From positions 62,001 through 126,000 of the forward strand of contig NZ_RPOK01000006.1 of assembly GCF_003820355.1 (NCBI RefSeq): DNA of 64,000 bases. Reading direction: 5' to 3'. The notes under the pieces are model-generated. The model had not been told where the DNA came from and did no database searches. It was given only the letters and a program-made list of their open reading frames with translations. Both the position numbers and the translations under genes were made by a program. The stretch is from Paralteromonas sediminis. Its GTDB lineage: Bacteria; Pseudomonadota; Gammaproteobacteria; Enterobacterales; Alteromonadaceae. Of the stretch, positions 40,400 through 48,685 are shown in pieces (within the stretch, counting starts at the first letter, position 1; each line of letters starts with the position of its first letter).

Positions 40400-41311
40400 A
40401 TGAACAATGCCATAATGAAAGATAAGTTTATCTCTTCTGATTTATTTAAGAGTTTCGGCATAAAAATCTGTTTTTGTGACATTGGTGCAAGTGAGGGCTT
40501 AGGTGGGCCCTGGAAGCTGTTAGATGAGGGTATTATAACAACTATTGGTTTCGAACCAGACAAGAAAGAGTACGAAAAACTGGTCGCTAAATATCCCGAC
40601 AGTACATACTACAATATTGGTTTATGGTCTGAACCATGCACTAGAAACTACTATCTAACCCAGCAAGATTATTACAACGATTTCAAACATGGGACTTCTG
40701 GTATGTATCCCCCAAATGTCCCCAAGATATCGTTAAATTATGGCGATATTGATAAAGGCCGCGCTGTAGAAAAAATAGTAAAAGTGCCCTGTGATGCACT
40801 TGATAATGTGCTAGGTAACAACCCGGTTATCCCGGATTTTGTCAAAATGGATACCCAAGGTGCAGAGTATGAGATCCTTAAAGGTGCAAGGGGGTTATTG
40901 TCACAAAATGCACCGATTGTCACACTAGAAACTTGGAATGAAGATATTTATAAAGATGTGCCTTTAGTACACAAGGTGATGGCACTTATGGATGAGTATG
41001 GTTATCAGTTGTACAAAACCGCCATTGCCGTTGGAAGGTTTTATGCCACAGACAAGAGCGTACATTGTATATCAAGGGACTCTGGGCACGAGTTATTCTA
41101 TGTGAAAAAATACGATCAGATGCACATGATGACTGATGAGCAACTTATCAAACAAATTGCCATTTTGGAGGTGTTTGGTTTCAGAGATTACTCAGTATTT
41201 TTGGCAAAAAACCTCAAGATTATCAACGAAAAAACAGCCGCCAAAATTTTGGATAACTTGTACACAAATGGTCAAAATATGAATCAAGAATACGCAAAGA
41301 TTCGATACTAA
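40400..41311 (+). CDS. FkbM family methyltransferase
   Basis: The 303-residue SAM-dependent methyltransferase of FkbM type has IKICFCDIGASEGLG (SAM-binding loop), IGFEPDKKEYEKL and the family signature FVKMDTQGAEYEILKGA. FkbM proteins usually O-methylate sugars or polyketides. It follows neuA by 84 bp and precedes another methyltransferase. A glycan-tailoring role is inferred from context. A second FkbM gene lies on the reverse strand at 46482-47342. Confidence 0.86.
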   Translation: MNNAIMKDKFISSDLFKSFGIKICFCDIGASEGLGGPWKLLDEGIITTIGFEPDKKEYEKLVAKYPDSTYYNIGLWSEPCTRNYYLTQQDYYNDFKHGTSGMYPPNVPKISLNYGDIDKGRAVEKIVKVPCDALDNVLGNNPVIPDFVKMDTQGAEYEILKGARGLLSQNAPIVTLETWNEDIYKDVPLVHKVMALMDEYGYQLYKTAIAVGRFYATDKSVHCISRDSGHELFYVKKYDQMHMMTDEQLIKQIAILEVFGFRDYSVFLAKNLKIINEKTAAKILDNLYTNGQNMNQEYAKIRY

Positions 41312-41360
41312 AAGAGCATGTTTAAAGGCGCTTTTTGAGCATTAGTTGGAATAGACATTC

Positions 41361-42350
41361 ATGAATAAATATGACTCTTATAACGACAATCTTACCGAAG
41401 AGGCAGAGGCATTTGACTCTCAAATCAAAGAGAGAGTGGCCAATGGACACTTACCTGATTTAACACATGCGAAAGATTGTAACTATTTTTATAACAACCC
41501 TTGGCGCAGAAAGGCCTATGTAGACCTTGATTTTGGTGAGCAATTTAAACTCATTAACGCGTCACTTAAAAAGCATAGTTCGACTCAAGACGGTCAGTTG
41601 AATATATTGGAAATGGGATGTGGTCCTGGCTATTTGAGCTTGGAGTTGGCAAGAGCCGGCCACAAGGTGACAGGGGTCGACTTGTCTGATGACTGTATCG
41701 AGGTCGCGCTCAACACAGCAAAACAACATTCGCCTGAATTACTTGGCACTTCGCTGAATTACTTTTGTGATGATTTCTTTGCCAAAGATTTCTTTGAGCA
41801 TTTTGACGCGATTGTTTTCTTAGGCGCCCTGCATCACTTTCCCCAACAACAGCAAGTCCACGAAAGATGTATAGAACTGTTGAAGCCCAACGGCTTATTC
41901 GTTTGCCACGAACCTGTTCGGGATAGGGTTACCAAAGGGAACGCTATCTTTTTTAGCCTTCTGACAAGCCTGTTAAAGTTCACCGGGAATTATTATCAGA
42001 ACCAAGCCAGTTTACCTCAAGGACAGGCATTGAAAAGCGAGGTAGATAGGGTGTTCAATCAGATTCGTTATGAATTGGAAGACGGTGAAAAACAGCAGTC
42101 TGTGAACGACAACGAAGCTGGGTTTTCGGAAATTCAGCCAATGCTAAAACGCTACTATGATGAGCTAGATTTTCAATGGCGTTATGCTTTTTTCCATGAA
42201 GTTATAGGTGGGCTAAGACTGAACAGTGAAGAGCAAAATGCTCAGTTGGCGAGGTATCTTCGAGATATGGACAAACTTCTATGCGAAGAAAAGGTATTGT
42301 CGCCAACAGAATTCTTTTTTATTGGCACGCCCAAAAACAGTGACAACTGA
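41361..42350 (+). CDS. Class I SAM-dependent methyltransferase
   Basis: The 329-residue protein has motif I NILEMGCGPGYLSLELARAG, the acidic GVDLSDDCIEVA and FVCHEPVRDRV in the C-terminal half. It is a class I methyltransferase of the broad Methyltransf_11/25 type. The residue 40-60 region and the C-terminal third (about 240-329) are not family-specific to my eye. Position among glycan genes suggests methylation of a sugar or amino substituent. Confidence 0.83.
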   Translation: MNKYDSYNDNLTEEAEAFDSQIKERVANGHLPDLTHAKDCNYFYNNPWRRKAYVDLDFGEQFKLINASLKKHSSTQDGQLNILEMGCGPGYLSLELARAGHKVTGVDLSDDCIEVALNTAKQHSPELLGTSLNYFCDDFFAKDFFEHFDAIVFLGALHHFPQQQQVHERCIELLKPNGLFVCHEPVRDRVTKGNAIFFSLLTSLLKFTGNYYQNQASLPQGQALKSEVDRVFNQIRYELEDGEKQQSVNDNEAGFSEIQPMLKRYYDELDFQWRYAFFHEVIGGLRLNSEEQNAQLARYLRDMDKLLCEEKVLSPTEFFFIGTPKNSDN

Positions 42351-42384
42351 GTTTGAAGTGAGAGTTTAATTTACGGGTAACACT

Positions 42385-43209
42385 ATGAGTAATTACCGTT
42401 TTCATTTGCATGATGCTAACTCAATATCTGAGAGCTATGAAAAAAATGGCTTTGTGATTATTAAAGACTTTTTTCCGACAGAGCTAATTGAAAATGTGGA
42501 GTCTGATATTGCACAGATAATTCAGATTTTCTTGCGTCGGGCAAATATTTCTAAATCCTTCGATTCTGTATTTGATGATGCCATGGAAGCGCTGGAAGCA
42601 GTTGATCACAAATACATTGAGTATATTTATGACAGCATATATCAGTCGACTTCTTTTCTGCGCTTAGTCAGTCATAAAAACATCGAAGACTTAATAAAGC
42701 AGCTTTTGTGTAGCCAGTCTCCTTTGTATTGCTATACAAACCGCTGCAGAATAGATCCTCCGCAAGATGAACGTCGAACTTATGGTTGGCACCAAGAGGT
42801 CTTTTATACAATTCCCAAAGGGAAATATATTCAATCATGGGCACCGCTGGTCAGAAACAGTACCAATCAGAATGGAACCATTCACGTTGCTGTGGGCTCT
42901 CACAAAAATGGCATTCTTGAGCAAGATTGGAATGAAATTGAAGGGCGAGCAACACAAATCATTGTGCCTGAATCGGCTATTCAAACCTGTCCTAAAATAG
43001 TTGTAGAAGTTGAACTCGGTGAGCTGCTTTTATTTTCAGGTTACCTTGTACACAGGTCGGGTGAAAATATTTCGAAGCAGCATAGGTACAGTTTAGTCGG
43101 TATGTACCATGACATGGATGCAACTCACTTTATTCCTCCCAAGCTAGATTTTGCCTATAGAGAGATTTCACCGAGAAGCTTTTACGACAGGGAAAAACTG
43201 AAGTGGTAA
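42385..43209 (+). CDS. Phytanoyl-CoA dioxygenase (PhyH)-like 2-oxoglutarate oxygenase
   Basis: The 274-residue protein begins with the PhyH-type pattern YEKNGFVIIKDFFPTELIEN. The proximal iron motif appears as GWHQEVFYT (His near residue 135, HxE rather than HxD), the distal His is in LVHRSGENIS near 223, and the 2-oxoglutarate arginine is expected in QHRYSLVGMY. Fe(II)/2-oxoglutarate enzymes of this family hydroxylate or otherwise oxidise small molecules. Here a glycan or its acyl group is likely. A second, only distantly similar PhyH gene is at 45715-46479. Confidence 0.8.
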   Translation: MSNYRFHLHDANSISESYEKNGFVIIKDFFPTELIENVESDIAQIIQIFLRRANISKSFDSVFDDAMEALEAVDHKYIEYIYDSIYQSTSFLRLVSHKNIEDLIKQLLCSQSPLYCYTNRCRIDPPQDERRTYGWHQEVFYTIPKGKYIQSWAPLVRNSTNQNGTIHVAVGSHKNGILEQDWNEIEGRATQIIVPESAIQTCPKIVVEVELGELLLFSGYLVHRSGENISKQHRYSLVGMYHDMDATHFIPPKLDFAYREISPRSFYDREKLKW

Positions 43210-44630
43210 CCCTCTCATGTTTGGACGTTGACGGCGATTCGATAGAAACATGTTTTGCTAAAACTCGCCTGGAACAACTCTTGTCTTCTCTTACAGCAAA
43301 TTGTGAAGATTTGGTTGAGATTGTTTTTCGTGACACTGATTCCTTCATCGATGAGAGTATCATTCTTGATGTACTCAAACAGTTTTCTGGGCGTTCAATA
43401 ACAGTCACCTTTAATGGAGGTATACTAGGTTCAGTCCCGCTGTCTATTTCACTTAATGGGGGGGCAGAGGCGCGTTCAATGTATGTGAGTAAGCAGTCGA
43501 TTTCCGGCGTCAATTTTTCGTTAAATAGATCGTTGAGAAAGGCAGTGTTTCGCTCGCTAATTGAGGCGTTTCCATTTCTGAGAACGGCGACATTTGCCGA
43601 GGTTAGCCAAAAGTTAAAATGTGAAGACGCCAGAGATCTCATTTTGACATACGGCGATAAGGACAAAACCCTCATTAATCAACCAGTATGCCCAAATTGC
43701 GGTTTCAGTGGGCTAACGCCTCTTTATCACTCTGAAGGTAATACCATTACTGGTTTTTTGTGCAACGAACACTCGGTGTATTCGCGTTGCAATGAGTGCG
43801 AATTGGTGTTTTTAAAACGTCAGTTAGGTTCGTCAGATTTACATACTTATTATCGTGAAGAGGTCTACCCAAGGAGCGACGCAAGCGTTATGCACCTTGA
43901 GAGGTGGCAGAATCTAGATTCAAAAACGACGTCGCACTATGACAATTACACACATACACTTCCGCTGCTAAATTCAGCTCCAAAGGTACTGGACCTTGGC
44001 TGTGGGAATGGCGATTTTGTTGCTTTTATCAAGCATAAAATTCCCGGGTCTTTGGTAACCGGTGTAGATTGGTTCATACCTCAAGGGTTGCAAGATGCAT
44101 TCGAACAAATAGGGATCGAATATTACAATGCAAAATTAAGTGAATTTGCAGAGCAGACTCATTTGTCAGGCTATTTTGACCTTATTTCTCTTTGGGAGGT
44201 TATTGAACATCTAAACATAGACGACTTAAAAAGTATGCTGTGTTCATTGAAAAAAGTAATGTCAAAACAGTCTGTTCTAATACTTTCTACCCCAGATTTT
44301 GACGATCCATTTTGTCAGAGTTTAGATTTTTGGAATATGGCTGCAGGCGAGCATATTTCAGTGTTTAACTTCAATTCACTTTCCCGTCTTTTGGCTGAAT
44401 GTGGGTTTAAAATTGATAAGATAGAGCGTGAATCTGTTACTACCAAGAAATCCAACGCTTGGTACCAATATGGGGCAGAGACGAATAGTTCTTTAGCAGG
44501 TAAAGGCAATGCTCAAATAATGGAAGTACTATTAGATAATGACACTTTGCGTGAACCTTTTAAGCGAATGTGTAGAGATAAAAAATTGGGGAGTGAATTG
44601 ATTGTGTTTGCCAGTCTCAGTTTTGCATGA
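43203..44630 (+). CDS. Two-domain protein: unknown N-terminus, zinc ribbon and SAM methyltransferase
   Basis: Residues 1-155 are unlike anything I recognise. Residues about 160-205 contain CPNCG and CNECEL, a probable zinc ribbon. From about 260 there is a class I methyltransferase (VLDLGCGNGDFVAFIKHKIP, GVDWF, SLWEVIEHL, ILSTPDFDDP). Zinc-ribbon methyltransferases of this type act in deoxysugar C-methylation and glycan tailoring. The gene starts at GTG 43203, overlapping the PhyH stop. Its end overlaps by 14 bases the end of the convergent gene on the other strand. Confidence 0.78.
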   Translation: MVTLSCLDVDGDSIETCFAKTRLEQLLSSLTANCEDLVEIVFRDTDSFIDESIILDVLKQFSGRSITVTFNGGILGSVPLSISLNGGAEARSMYVSKQSISGVNFSLNRSLRKAVFRSLIEAFPFLRTATFAEVSQKLKCEDARDLILTYGDKDKTLINQPVCPNCGFSGLTPLYHSEGNTITGFLCNEHSVYSRCNECELVFLKRQLGSSDLHTYYREEVYPRSDASVMHLERWQNLDSKTTSHYDNYTHTLPLLNSAPKVLDLGCGNGDFVAFIKHKIPGSLVTGVDWFIPQGLQDAFEQIGIEYYNAKLSEFAEQTHLSGYFDLISLWEVIEHLNIDDLKSMLCSLKKVMSKQSVLILSTPDFDDPFCQSLDFWNMAAGEHISVFNFNSLSRLLAECGFKIDKIERESVTTKKSNAWYQYGAETNSSLAGKGNAQIMEVLLDNDTLREPFKRMCRDKKLGSELIVFASLSFA

Positions 44631-45693
44631 GATGGGACTCATATCGCACCACTTTTTCAGGTAGATAGTCATAAGCAAGTGCAAAAGCTTCTTTATTTGT
44701 AAATAAATTACTTCCAAAAACGTGAGTTTCTTCCGCTTTGTCAAGCATGTTTTGGGTAAATGCTATGCAAGTTAAATTTATTTGCGGGAAGGCTAAGTTG
44801 GCGATGTAAAAGGCAGTAGAATAAAAACCAACTATGTGACCAGGTGGCTTATGCTGTTCATGAATCCATAGTTCTAACGGCATGTCCAGAGTCAAGAATT
44901 CTACAGTAGGAAATTTGCTCTTAAACAGTTCGTTGTTCTCTTTAGACTGACCTCTATGGGGAATATAAATAACTTTCTTATTCGTAGACTGAATAATTTC
45001 CTTAACAATAGAGTGATACTGATCTGCTGTACTCATGCCTAGCTCAACCATATTGGTTCCAATAAATACCATGCTTGACGAGTCTACAGCGTCGAACAGC
45101 TTGTAGATACAGCGCAAGTTATTTGGTTGAGATACTATTGAATTGGGTACATGGGCATGGAACATAGTGAATAGGGATAGCTTGGCTGGCTCACCCGTAG
45201 AAAGGTTCATCGACTGCTTTATCCTATTTGCTTCAGCTTGCCTCTCTTCTGTTCCTGTTTGGGGCAGGCTAAACTGTTTTTTTGCTGGTACGTGAAAGAA
45301 GAGATAACAAAGGGTTGCTGCGCCATCGTCCAACAACCAAGTGTCAATATGAGAAAGGGTTGCGGCTATGTCTTTTTGCCACTGCGAGCGATACTCGCAC
45401 AAGAGTAATCTGTCAAATTGGTCGTGGTCCAATTCATTGAATAAATCAGCATACAGCCCAATGCGTAATTCAAGGCTTTCTCCGGCGACAGACGACAAAT
45501 CTGCTACAACAAATTGATATTTTTCGCTGCTAAAATCCCTAAACCAAGACCTAAGCTTTGTTAGTTGAGTATATGAATTACTGCGTAAATCGCTAACAAC
45601 AAACACAGTTACACTAGTTAACTCCATGGCGTCTGCGGCTTCTTTCACACAAAGTAATTGAAGGGGAGTTTCGACTAACGCTAATGCTTTCAT
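44617..45693 (-). CDS. Polysialyltransferase/GT52-like glycosyltransferase
   Basis: The 358-residue protein begins MKALALVETPLQLLCVKEAA. Its C-terminal half has KVIYIPHRGQSKENNELF, FLTLDMPLELWIHEQHKPPG and HIVGFYSTAFYIANLAF. The blocks YxPHR, a Pro-Leu-Glu pair and GFYSTA are those I associate with the bacterial alpha-2,8-polysialyltransferase (PF07388)/GT52 sialyltransferase group, which use CMP-sialic acid. With NeuABC encoded 4 kb away this is a good candidate for adding the nonulosonic acid. It is the last gene of the reverse-strand unit and overlaps the convergent methyltransferase gene by 14 bases. Confidence 0.72.
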   Translation of the reverse strand: MKALALVETPLQLLCVKEAADAMELTSVTVFVVSDLRSNSYTQLTKLRSWFRDFSSEKYQFVVADLSSVAGESLELRIGLYADLFNELDHDQFDRLLLCEYRSQWQKDIAATLSHIDTWLLDDGAATLCYLFFHVPAKKQFSLPQTGTEERQAEANRIKQSMNLSTGEPAKLSLFTMFHAHVPNSIVSQPNNLRCIYKLFDAVDSSSMVFIGTNMVELGMSTADQYHSIVKEIIQSTNKKVIYIPHRGQSKENNELFKSKFPTVEFLTLDMPLELWIHEQHKPPGHIVGFYSTAFYIANLAFPQINLTCIAFTQNMLDKAEETHVFGSNLFTNKEAFALAYDYLPEKVVRYESHLMQN

Positions 45694-45714
45694 TTTGCAG
45701 GCCCTACCAAACTA

Positions 45715-46479
45715 CTAGTTAACATAAGGTTTAATATGTGCGGGTATCTTTGATTCTGGTGGCCAATAATAGTTGGTTAATGCGTATCTGGTGCCTTTTG
45801 TCAATGGCTTTCCTCTGTGTATTCCTCTGGTGTTAACTATGATTAACGTTCCTGCACTGGCAATAAGCTCAACTAATTTAGACATATCGAAATACTGTTC
45901 ATATTCATCCAATCGATTAGCATCTAAGTCAATATTATGTTGTGCACAAAAGCGGGCCATTTCGTCCCTGTTACCGCTCTTTTTTATGTACTGGAAGGGG
46001 CCTTCCTCAGCAGAAACATCGGAGAGATACAAGATTGCTTTGAATTGAAAAGGAATGCAGCTATCTCGATGCCAGCCGTACCCAGAACCTTTGTTGCCTT
46101 TTAGGGCTTGGATTTTGGCTGACATAGTAAAGCCAACTAAGGAATTGACATCGTAAAGTGTGTGCATCCAATCTTGCACTTTTGGGTCGTTGATCAGGTC
46201 AAGATTCGGTGAAAGATTATTGCTACCCATTATCCGGATATCGGCTCCAATATCATCTCTCCAAACCTTTACACCGAGTTCAGCTTCCCTTTCTAATAGT
46301 TTCTCAATTTCCTGTACGGCTTGTTGACATTTACGAGAAGACCAAAAGTCTGGAATGATGCAAAAACCATCTTCTATTACCCGCTGTAATTCCTGGCTCG
46401 CTAACAATTCTGGAAGGTGGGTACCGTACTTAGCCTCATATCGAGTCAGTCTTTCTAGCGGGGATTGATCATCAAACAT
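45715..46479 (-). CDS. Phytanoyl-CoA dioxygenase (PhyH)-like oxygenase
   Basis: The 254-residue protein has VIEDGFCIIPDFWSSRKCQQ, a canonical HxD pair in GYGWHRDSCIPFQ, LYLSDVSAEEGPFQYIKKSG, and the distal His in NTRGIHRGKPL followed by Arg in GTRYALTNYYW. This is a complete Fe(II)/2-oxoglutarate facial triad. It lies two bases after the FkbM gene and 21 bases before the polysialyltransferase-like gene, so the three form one unit. A hydroxylation of glycan or acyl chain is inferred. Confidence 0.83.
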   Translation of the reverse strand: MFDDQSPLERLTRYEAKYGTHLPELLASQELQRVIEDGFCIIPDFWSSRKCQQAVQEIEKLLEREAELGVKVWRDDIGADIRIMGSNNLSPNLDLINDPKVQDWMHTLYDVNSLVGFTMSAKIQALKGNKGSGYGWHRDSCIPFQFKAILYLSDVSAEEGPFQYIKKSGNRDEMARFCAQHNIDLDANRLDEYEQYFDMSKLVELIASAGTLIIVNTRGIHRGKPLTKGTRYALTNYYWPPESKIPAHIKPYVN

Positions 46480-46481
46480 GG

Positions 46482-47342
46482 TTACTTTTTCTTCCTATGA
46501 GCTTTGGAAAAGTTGATCTCGATTGAGTAGTATTTCCCTTTGTCCCTTGGCATCCTGTAGGTCTGATATCCTGCGTCTTCAAATCGATTGATGAGCTTTC
46601 TCAATTCTTCGAAAAAATCAAGAAAGTCGATTATTGAAGATGTGGTCGGTCGTTCAAATTCAACAAGAACTTGGTCAGGGTAAACGCCAATATCTAGCAT
46701 ATGATTGAGAATTCTAGGTGCAGCGCCCTCAATGTCCATTTTCAGAACATCCATGCTAGTGTGTTGGTTGGCTTTCATTACCGATGCCAGCTTTTTACAG
46801 TGAGCGGTGAATTGGCGCCCTGCATATTCAAAGATCATAGAAGGTGAACCGCCATAAACAGGCGTATAAAAAAGCATATCTTCGTCCTTGTCCCAAATAC
46901 CAATTTGTTCAAATTTGAATTTTGGGTGATTGATGCGGTTTATATGCCTAGTGGCAATTATTGAGGGATCGTACAAGTAAATCGGACATTCGTGTTTGTT
47001 GGCAACCGCTTGGTCAAAGCTTGTGTTGCTAAGCACACCTAAGGAGTAGACAATACTCTCGTGATTTAGTGGAAACCGTTTATCCAAAAAATAGTTCCCG
47101 TATTTTTCAAAGTTGTCATCTATCAATGGGATAGTTTGTTCAAATTGCTTGGTTAGTACTCTAAAAGGGCTAAGAAAATAGTGCCAGTTAGCATATTGTA
47201 TTTTTTGAATAATTCTTTGATAAAGTCTTGCCTTTACGAAAAAAGAAACACCTGCCCACCGGTCCTTTTTGTAGTAGAAAATAAAACCTTGTACTAAGTT
47301 CATAAATGCAACCCTGAAAGTGGAGCCTGTCTTTTTCGGCAT
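46482..47342 (-). CDS. FkbM family methyltransferase
   Basis: The 286-residue protein carries the FkbM signature VLKMDIEGAAPRILNHML in the C-terminal half and IYSLGVLSN-like SAM-binding sequence (IVYSLGVLSNTSFDQ) near residues 97-111. The N-terminal 60 residues are basic and hydrophobic and could include a membrane-associating helix (FRVAFMNLVQGFIFYYK). The start at ATG 47342 fits the sigma-28 promoter just upstream; Met14 is an alternative. It leads the reverse-strand glycan unit. Confidence 0.8.
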   Translation of the reverse strand: MPKKTGSTFRVAFMNLVQGFIFYYKKDRWAGVSFFVKARLYQRIIQKIQYANWHYFLSPFRVLTKQFEQTIPLIDDNFEKYGNYFLDKRFPLNHESIVYSLGVLSNTSFDQAVANKHECPIYLYDPSIIATRHINRINHPKFKFEQIGIWDKDEDMLFYTPVYGGSPSMIFEYAGRQFTAHCKKLASVMKANQHTSMDVLKMDIEGAAPRILNHMLDIGVYPDQVLVEFERPTTSSIIDFLDFFEELRKLINRFEDAGYQTYRMPRDKGKYYSIEINFSKAHRKKK

Positions 47343-47367
47343 AATATACTACTTGCGCTCTATCTTT

Positions 47368-47394
47368 GTATCGGTAAAGACACTGATCGCTTGA
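47368..47394 (-). promoter_or_regulatory. Sigma-28 promoter of the reverse-strand glycan unit
   Basis: Read on the - strand: TCAAGCGA (47394-47387), 11-base spacer, ACCGATAC (47375-47368). The -35 is nearly identical to that of fliC1 (TCAAGGGA) and the -10 keeps CCGATA with exact spacing. It lies 25 bases before the FkbM start codon. Confidence 0.65.
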
Positions 47395-47693
47395 GCGCTT
47401 TATATTCCCAAGGACTCAAAAAGATGCTACTAACAAAGTTCACTCTTGTGAATTCTTCCAGCAATCGCATTACAGTGATGGATGTTATCAAGGAGTTAAC
47501 GTCGACATTTGGGTCGTATCGTTTTAAATACAACAAAATGAAATTATAAAAAACGCCAACTTACATTTTTGTCGGTCATGTCTATATTTGAACTGAGATT
47601 GAAATTCCGAGCTAGTTTTTTAATGCTTTTTTTGGTGGTGCTTTAATTATTGGCTACTTATGTATATTCATACCATGTTATCTATCACCCTGT

Positions 47694-47722
47694 TTGAGTA
47701 GTTTTTGTACAAGTGCTATACT
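47694..47722 (+). promoter_or_regulatory. Sigma-70-type promoter of fliC5
   Basis: TTGAGT (47694-47699), 17-base spacer, TATACT (47717-47722), giving a leader of about 15-20 nt with GAGAGGTGA before the ATG. No FliA match is present, in contrast to fliC1 and fliC4. Confidence 0.65.
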
Positions 47723-47743
47723 CTATAAGGTGAGAGGTGACTT

Positions 47744-48541
47744 ATGATTGGCTTAAATACAGATTCCAACACGTCGTTGTTGCAGCAAATTCAGCAGCGT
47801 CAGAACGAACGCTTAGAACAACTGGCTTCAGGGCGTCGGATAAACAGTGCTGCTGATGGTGCGGCTGCACAGCAAATAATTGACCGCCTAACGTCTCAAG
47901 TAGAAGGTAACAGACAATCCATTTCTAATGCCTACGATGGTGTGTCATTAGCCCAAGTCGCTGAGGGTGGCCTCTCTGGAATCACTGAAGATGTAAACCG
48001 TATTCGGGAGCTGACTATACAAGCAGGAAATGGCTTACTAAACGATTCTGACCGAAGTGCTATTCAGCAAGAGATTTCTCAGCTTCAAGACAACATTTCA
48101 CAAACTGTGGAGCAAACCACCTTTGCGGGGCAGCCTTTGTTGTCTGAAGAGGGCAGCATCAGTTTTCAGGTGGGCGCAAACGCCGGTCAGCAAATTAATG
48201 TAAATACACAGGATATTGGCAGCCAACTAAGCGATGTTTTGAATATCGATGTCACTTCACAATCGGTTGATGATGCTTTGGCTGCTGCTGATGCTGCAAT
48301 AGAAACAGTCGGTGCGGCAAGGGGCGAACTGGGGGCGACGCAGAATCAGTTTGAAAGTCGTGCCAGAAGTTTATCTCAAGCAGATGTAAACGTTACAGCG
48401 GCGAGAAGTCGTATCGCCGACACTGATTTTGCTCAGGCAACGTCAGAGTTGGCTGCGGCAAATGTATTGAATCAAAGTTCAATCGCTGTGCAAGCTCAGT
48501 CCAATCAACAGCAGGGCGCTGTACTTTCTTTGCTCAGTTAG
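47744..48541 (+). CDS. fliC: Divergent flagellin (flagellin 5)
   Basis: The 265-residue protein keeps the flagellin frame: RLASGRRINSAADGAAAQQI near residues 29-48, [33 protein letters not shown], and RSRIADTDFAQATSELAAAN at the C-terminus. It differs strongly from the four array flagellins, with MIGLNTDSNTSLLQQIQQRQ at the start, ADGAAAQQ for ADDAAGLQ, and QQGAVLSLLS for NQRPQ at the end. It is unlinked to the array, lies just before flrA, and has a sigma-70-type promoter. It may be a minor or proximal filament subunit. Confidence 0.9.
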   Translation: MIGLNTDSNTSLLQQIQQRQNERLEQLASGRRINSAADGAAAQQIIDRLTSQVEGNRQSISNAYDGVSLAQVAEGGLSGITEDVNRIRELTIQAGNGLLNDSDRSAIQQEISQLQDNISQTVEQTTFAGQPLLSEEGSISFQVGANAGQQINVNTQDIGSQLSDVLNIDVTSQSVDDALAAADAAIETVGAARGELGATQNQFESRARSLSQADVNVTAARSRIADTDFAQATSELAAANVLNQSSIAVQAQSNQQQGAVLSLLS

Positions 48542-48556
48542 TTGTTAAGTTGTAGC

Positions 48557-48582
48557 AAAAAGCAGCTTCGGCTGCTTTTTTT
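48557..48582 (+). terminator. Rho-independent terminator after fliC5
   Basis: AAAAAGCAGC (48557-48566) and GCTGCTTTTT (48571-48580) form a perfect stem around the stable tetraloop TTCG, ending in a T-run. Confidence 0.9.
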
Positions 48583-48605
48583 ATGCCTTAAAAAAACACT
48601 TACAG

Positions 48606-48633
48606 TTGCCATTCCGTCCCTAAAAGTTACAAT
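48606..48633 (+). promoter_or_regulatory. Sigma-70-type promoter of flrA
   Basis: TTGCCA (48606-48611), 16-base spacer, TACAAT (48628-48633). It lies about 50 bases before the flrA ATG and after the fliC5 terminator. This fits flrA as the sigma-70-dependent top of the cascade. Confidence 0.55.
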
Positions 48634-48685
48634 CAAGACATAGGCGATAATTAAAATTAAAAAACGCATACATACTGGGGAGCTA

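Larger units (their letters stand above)
47343..47743 (+). other. Divergent intergenic region (401 bp) before fliC5
   Basis: It holds a sigma-28 promoter on the - strand for the FkbM-PhyH-polysialyltransferase unit (47394-47368) and a sigma-70-type promoter on the + strand for fliC5 (47694-47722). Between them, an open frame at 47424-47549 encodes 41 residues (containing RITVMDVIKELTSTFGSYRF) that may be the end of a lost gene. The remainder is A/T-rich with no other structure seen. Confidence 0.5.

Noticed and set aside
48621-48650. Sigma-28 promoter before flrA (GGCGATAA)
   Set aside because: The nearest TAAAAGTT box is 14 bases away, too far, and a standard sigma-70 promoter overlaps. FlrA is expected to act above sigma-28.
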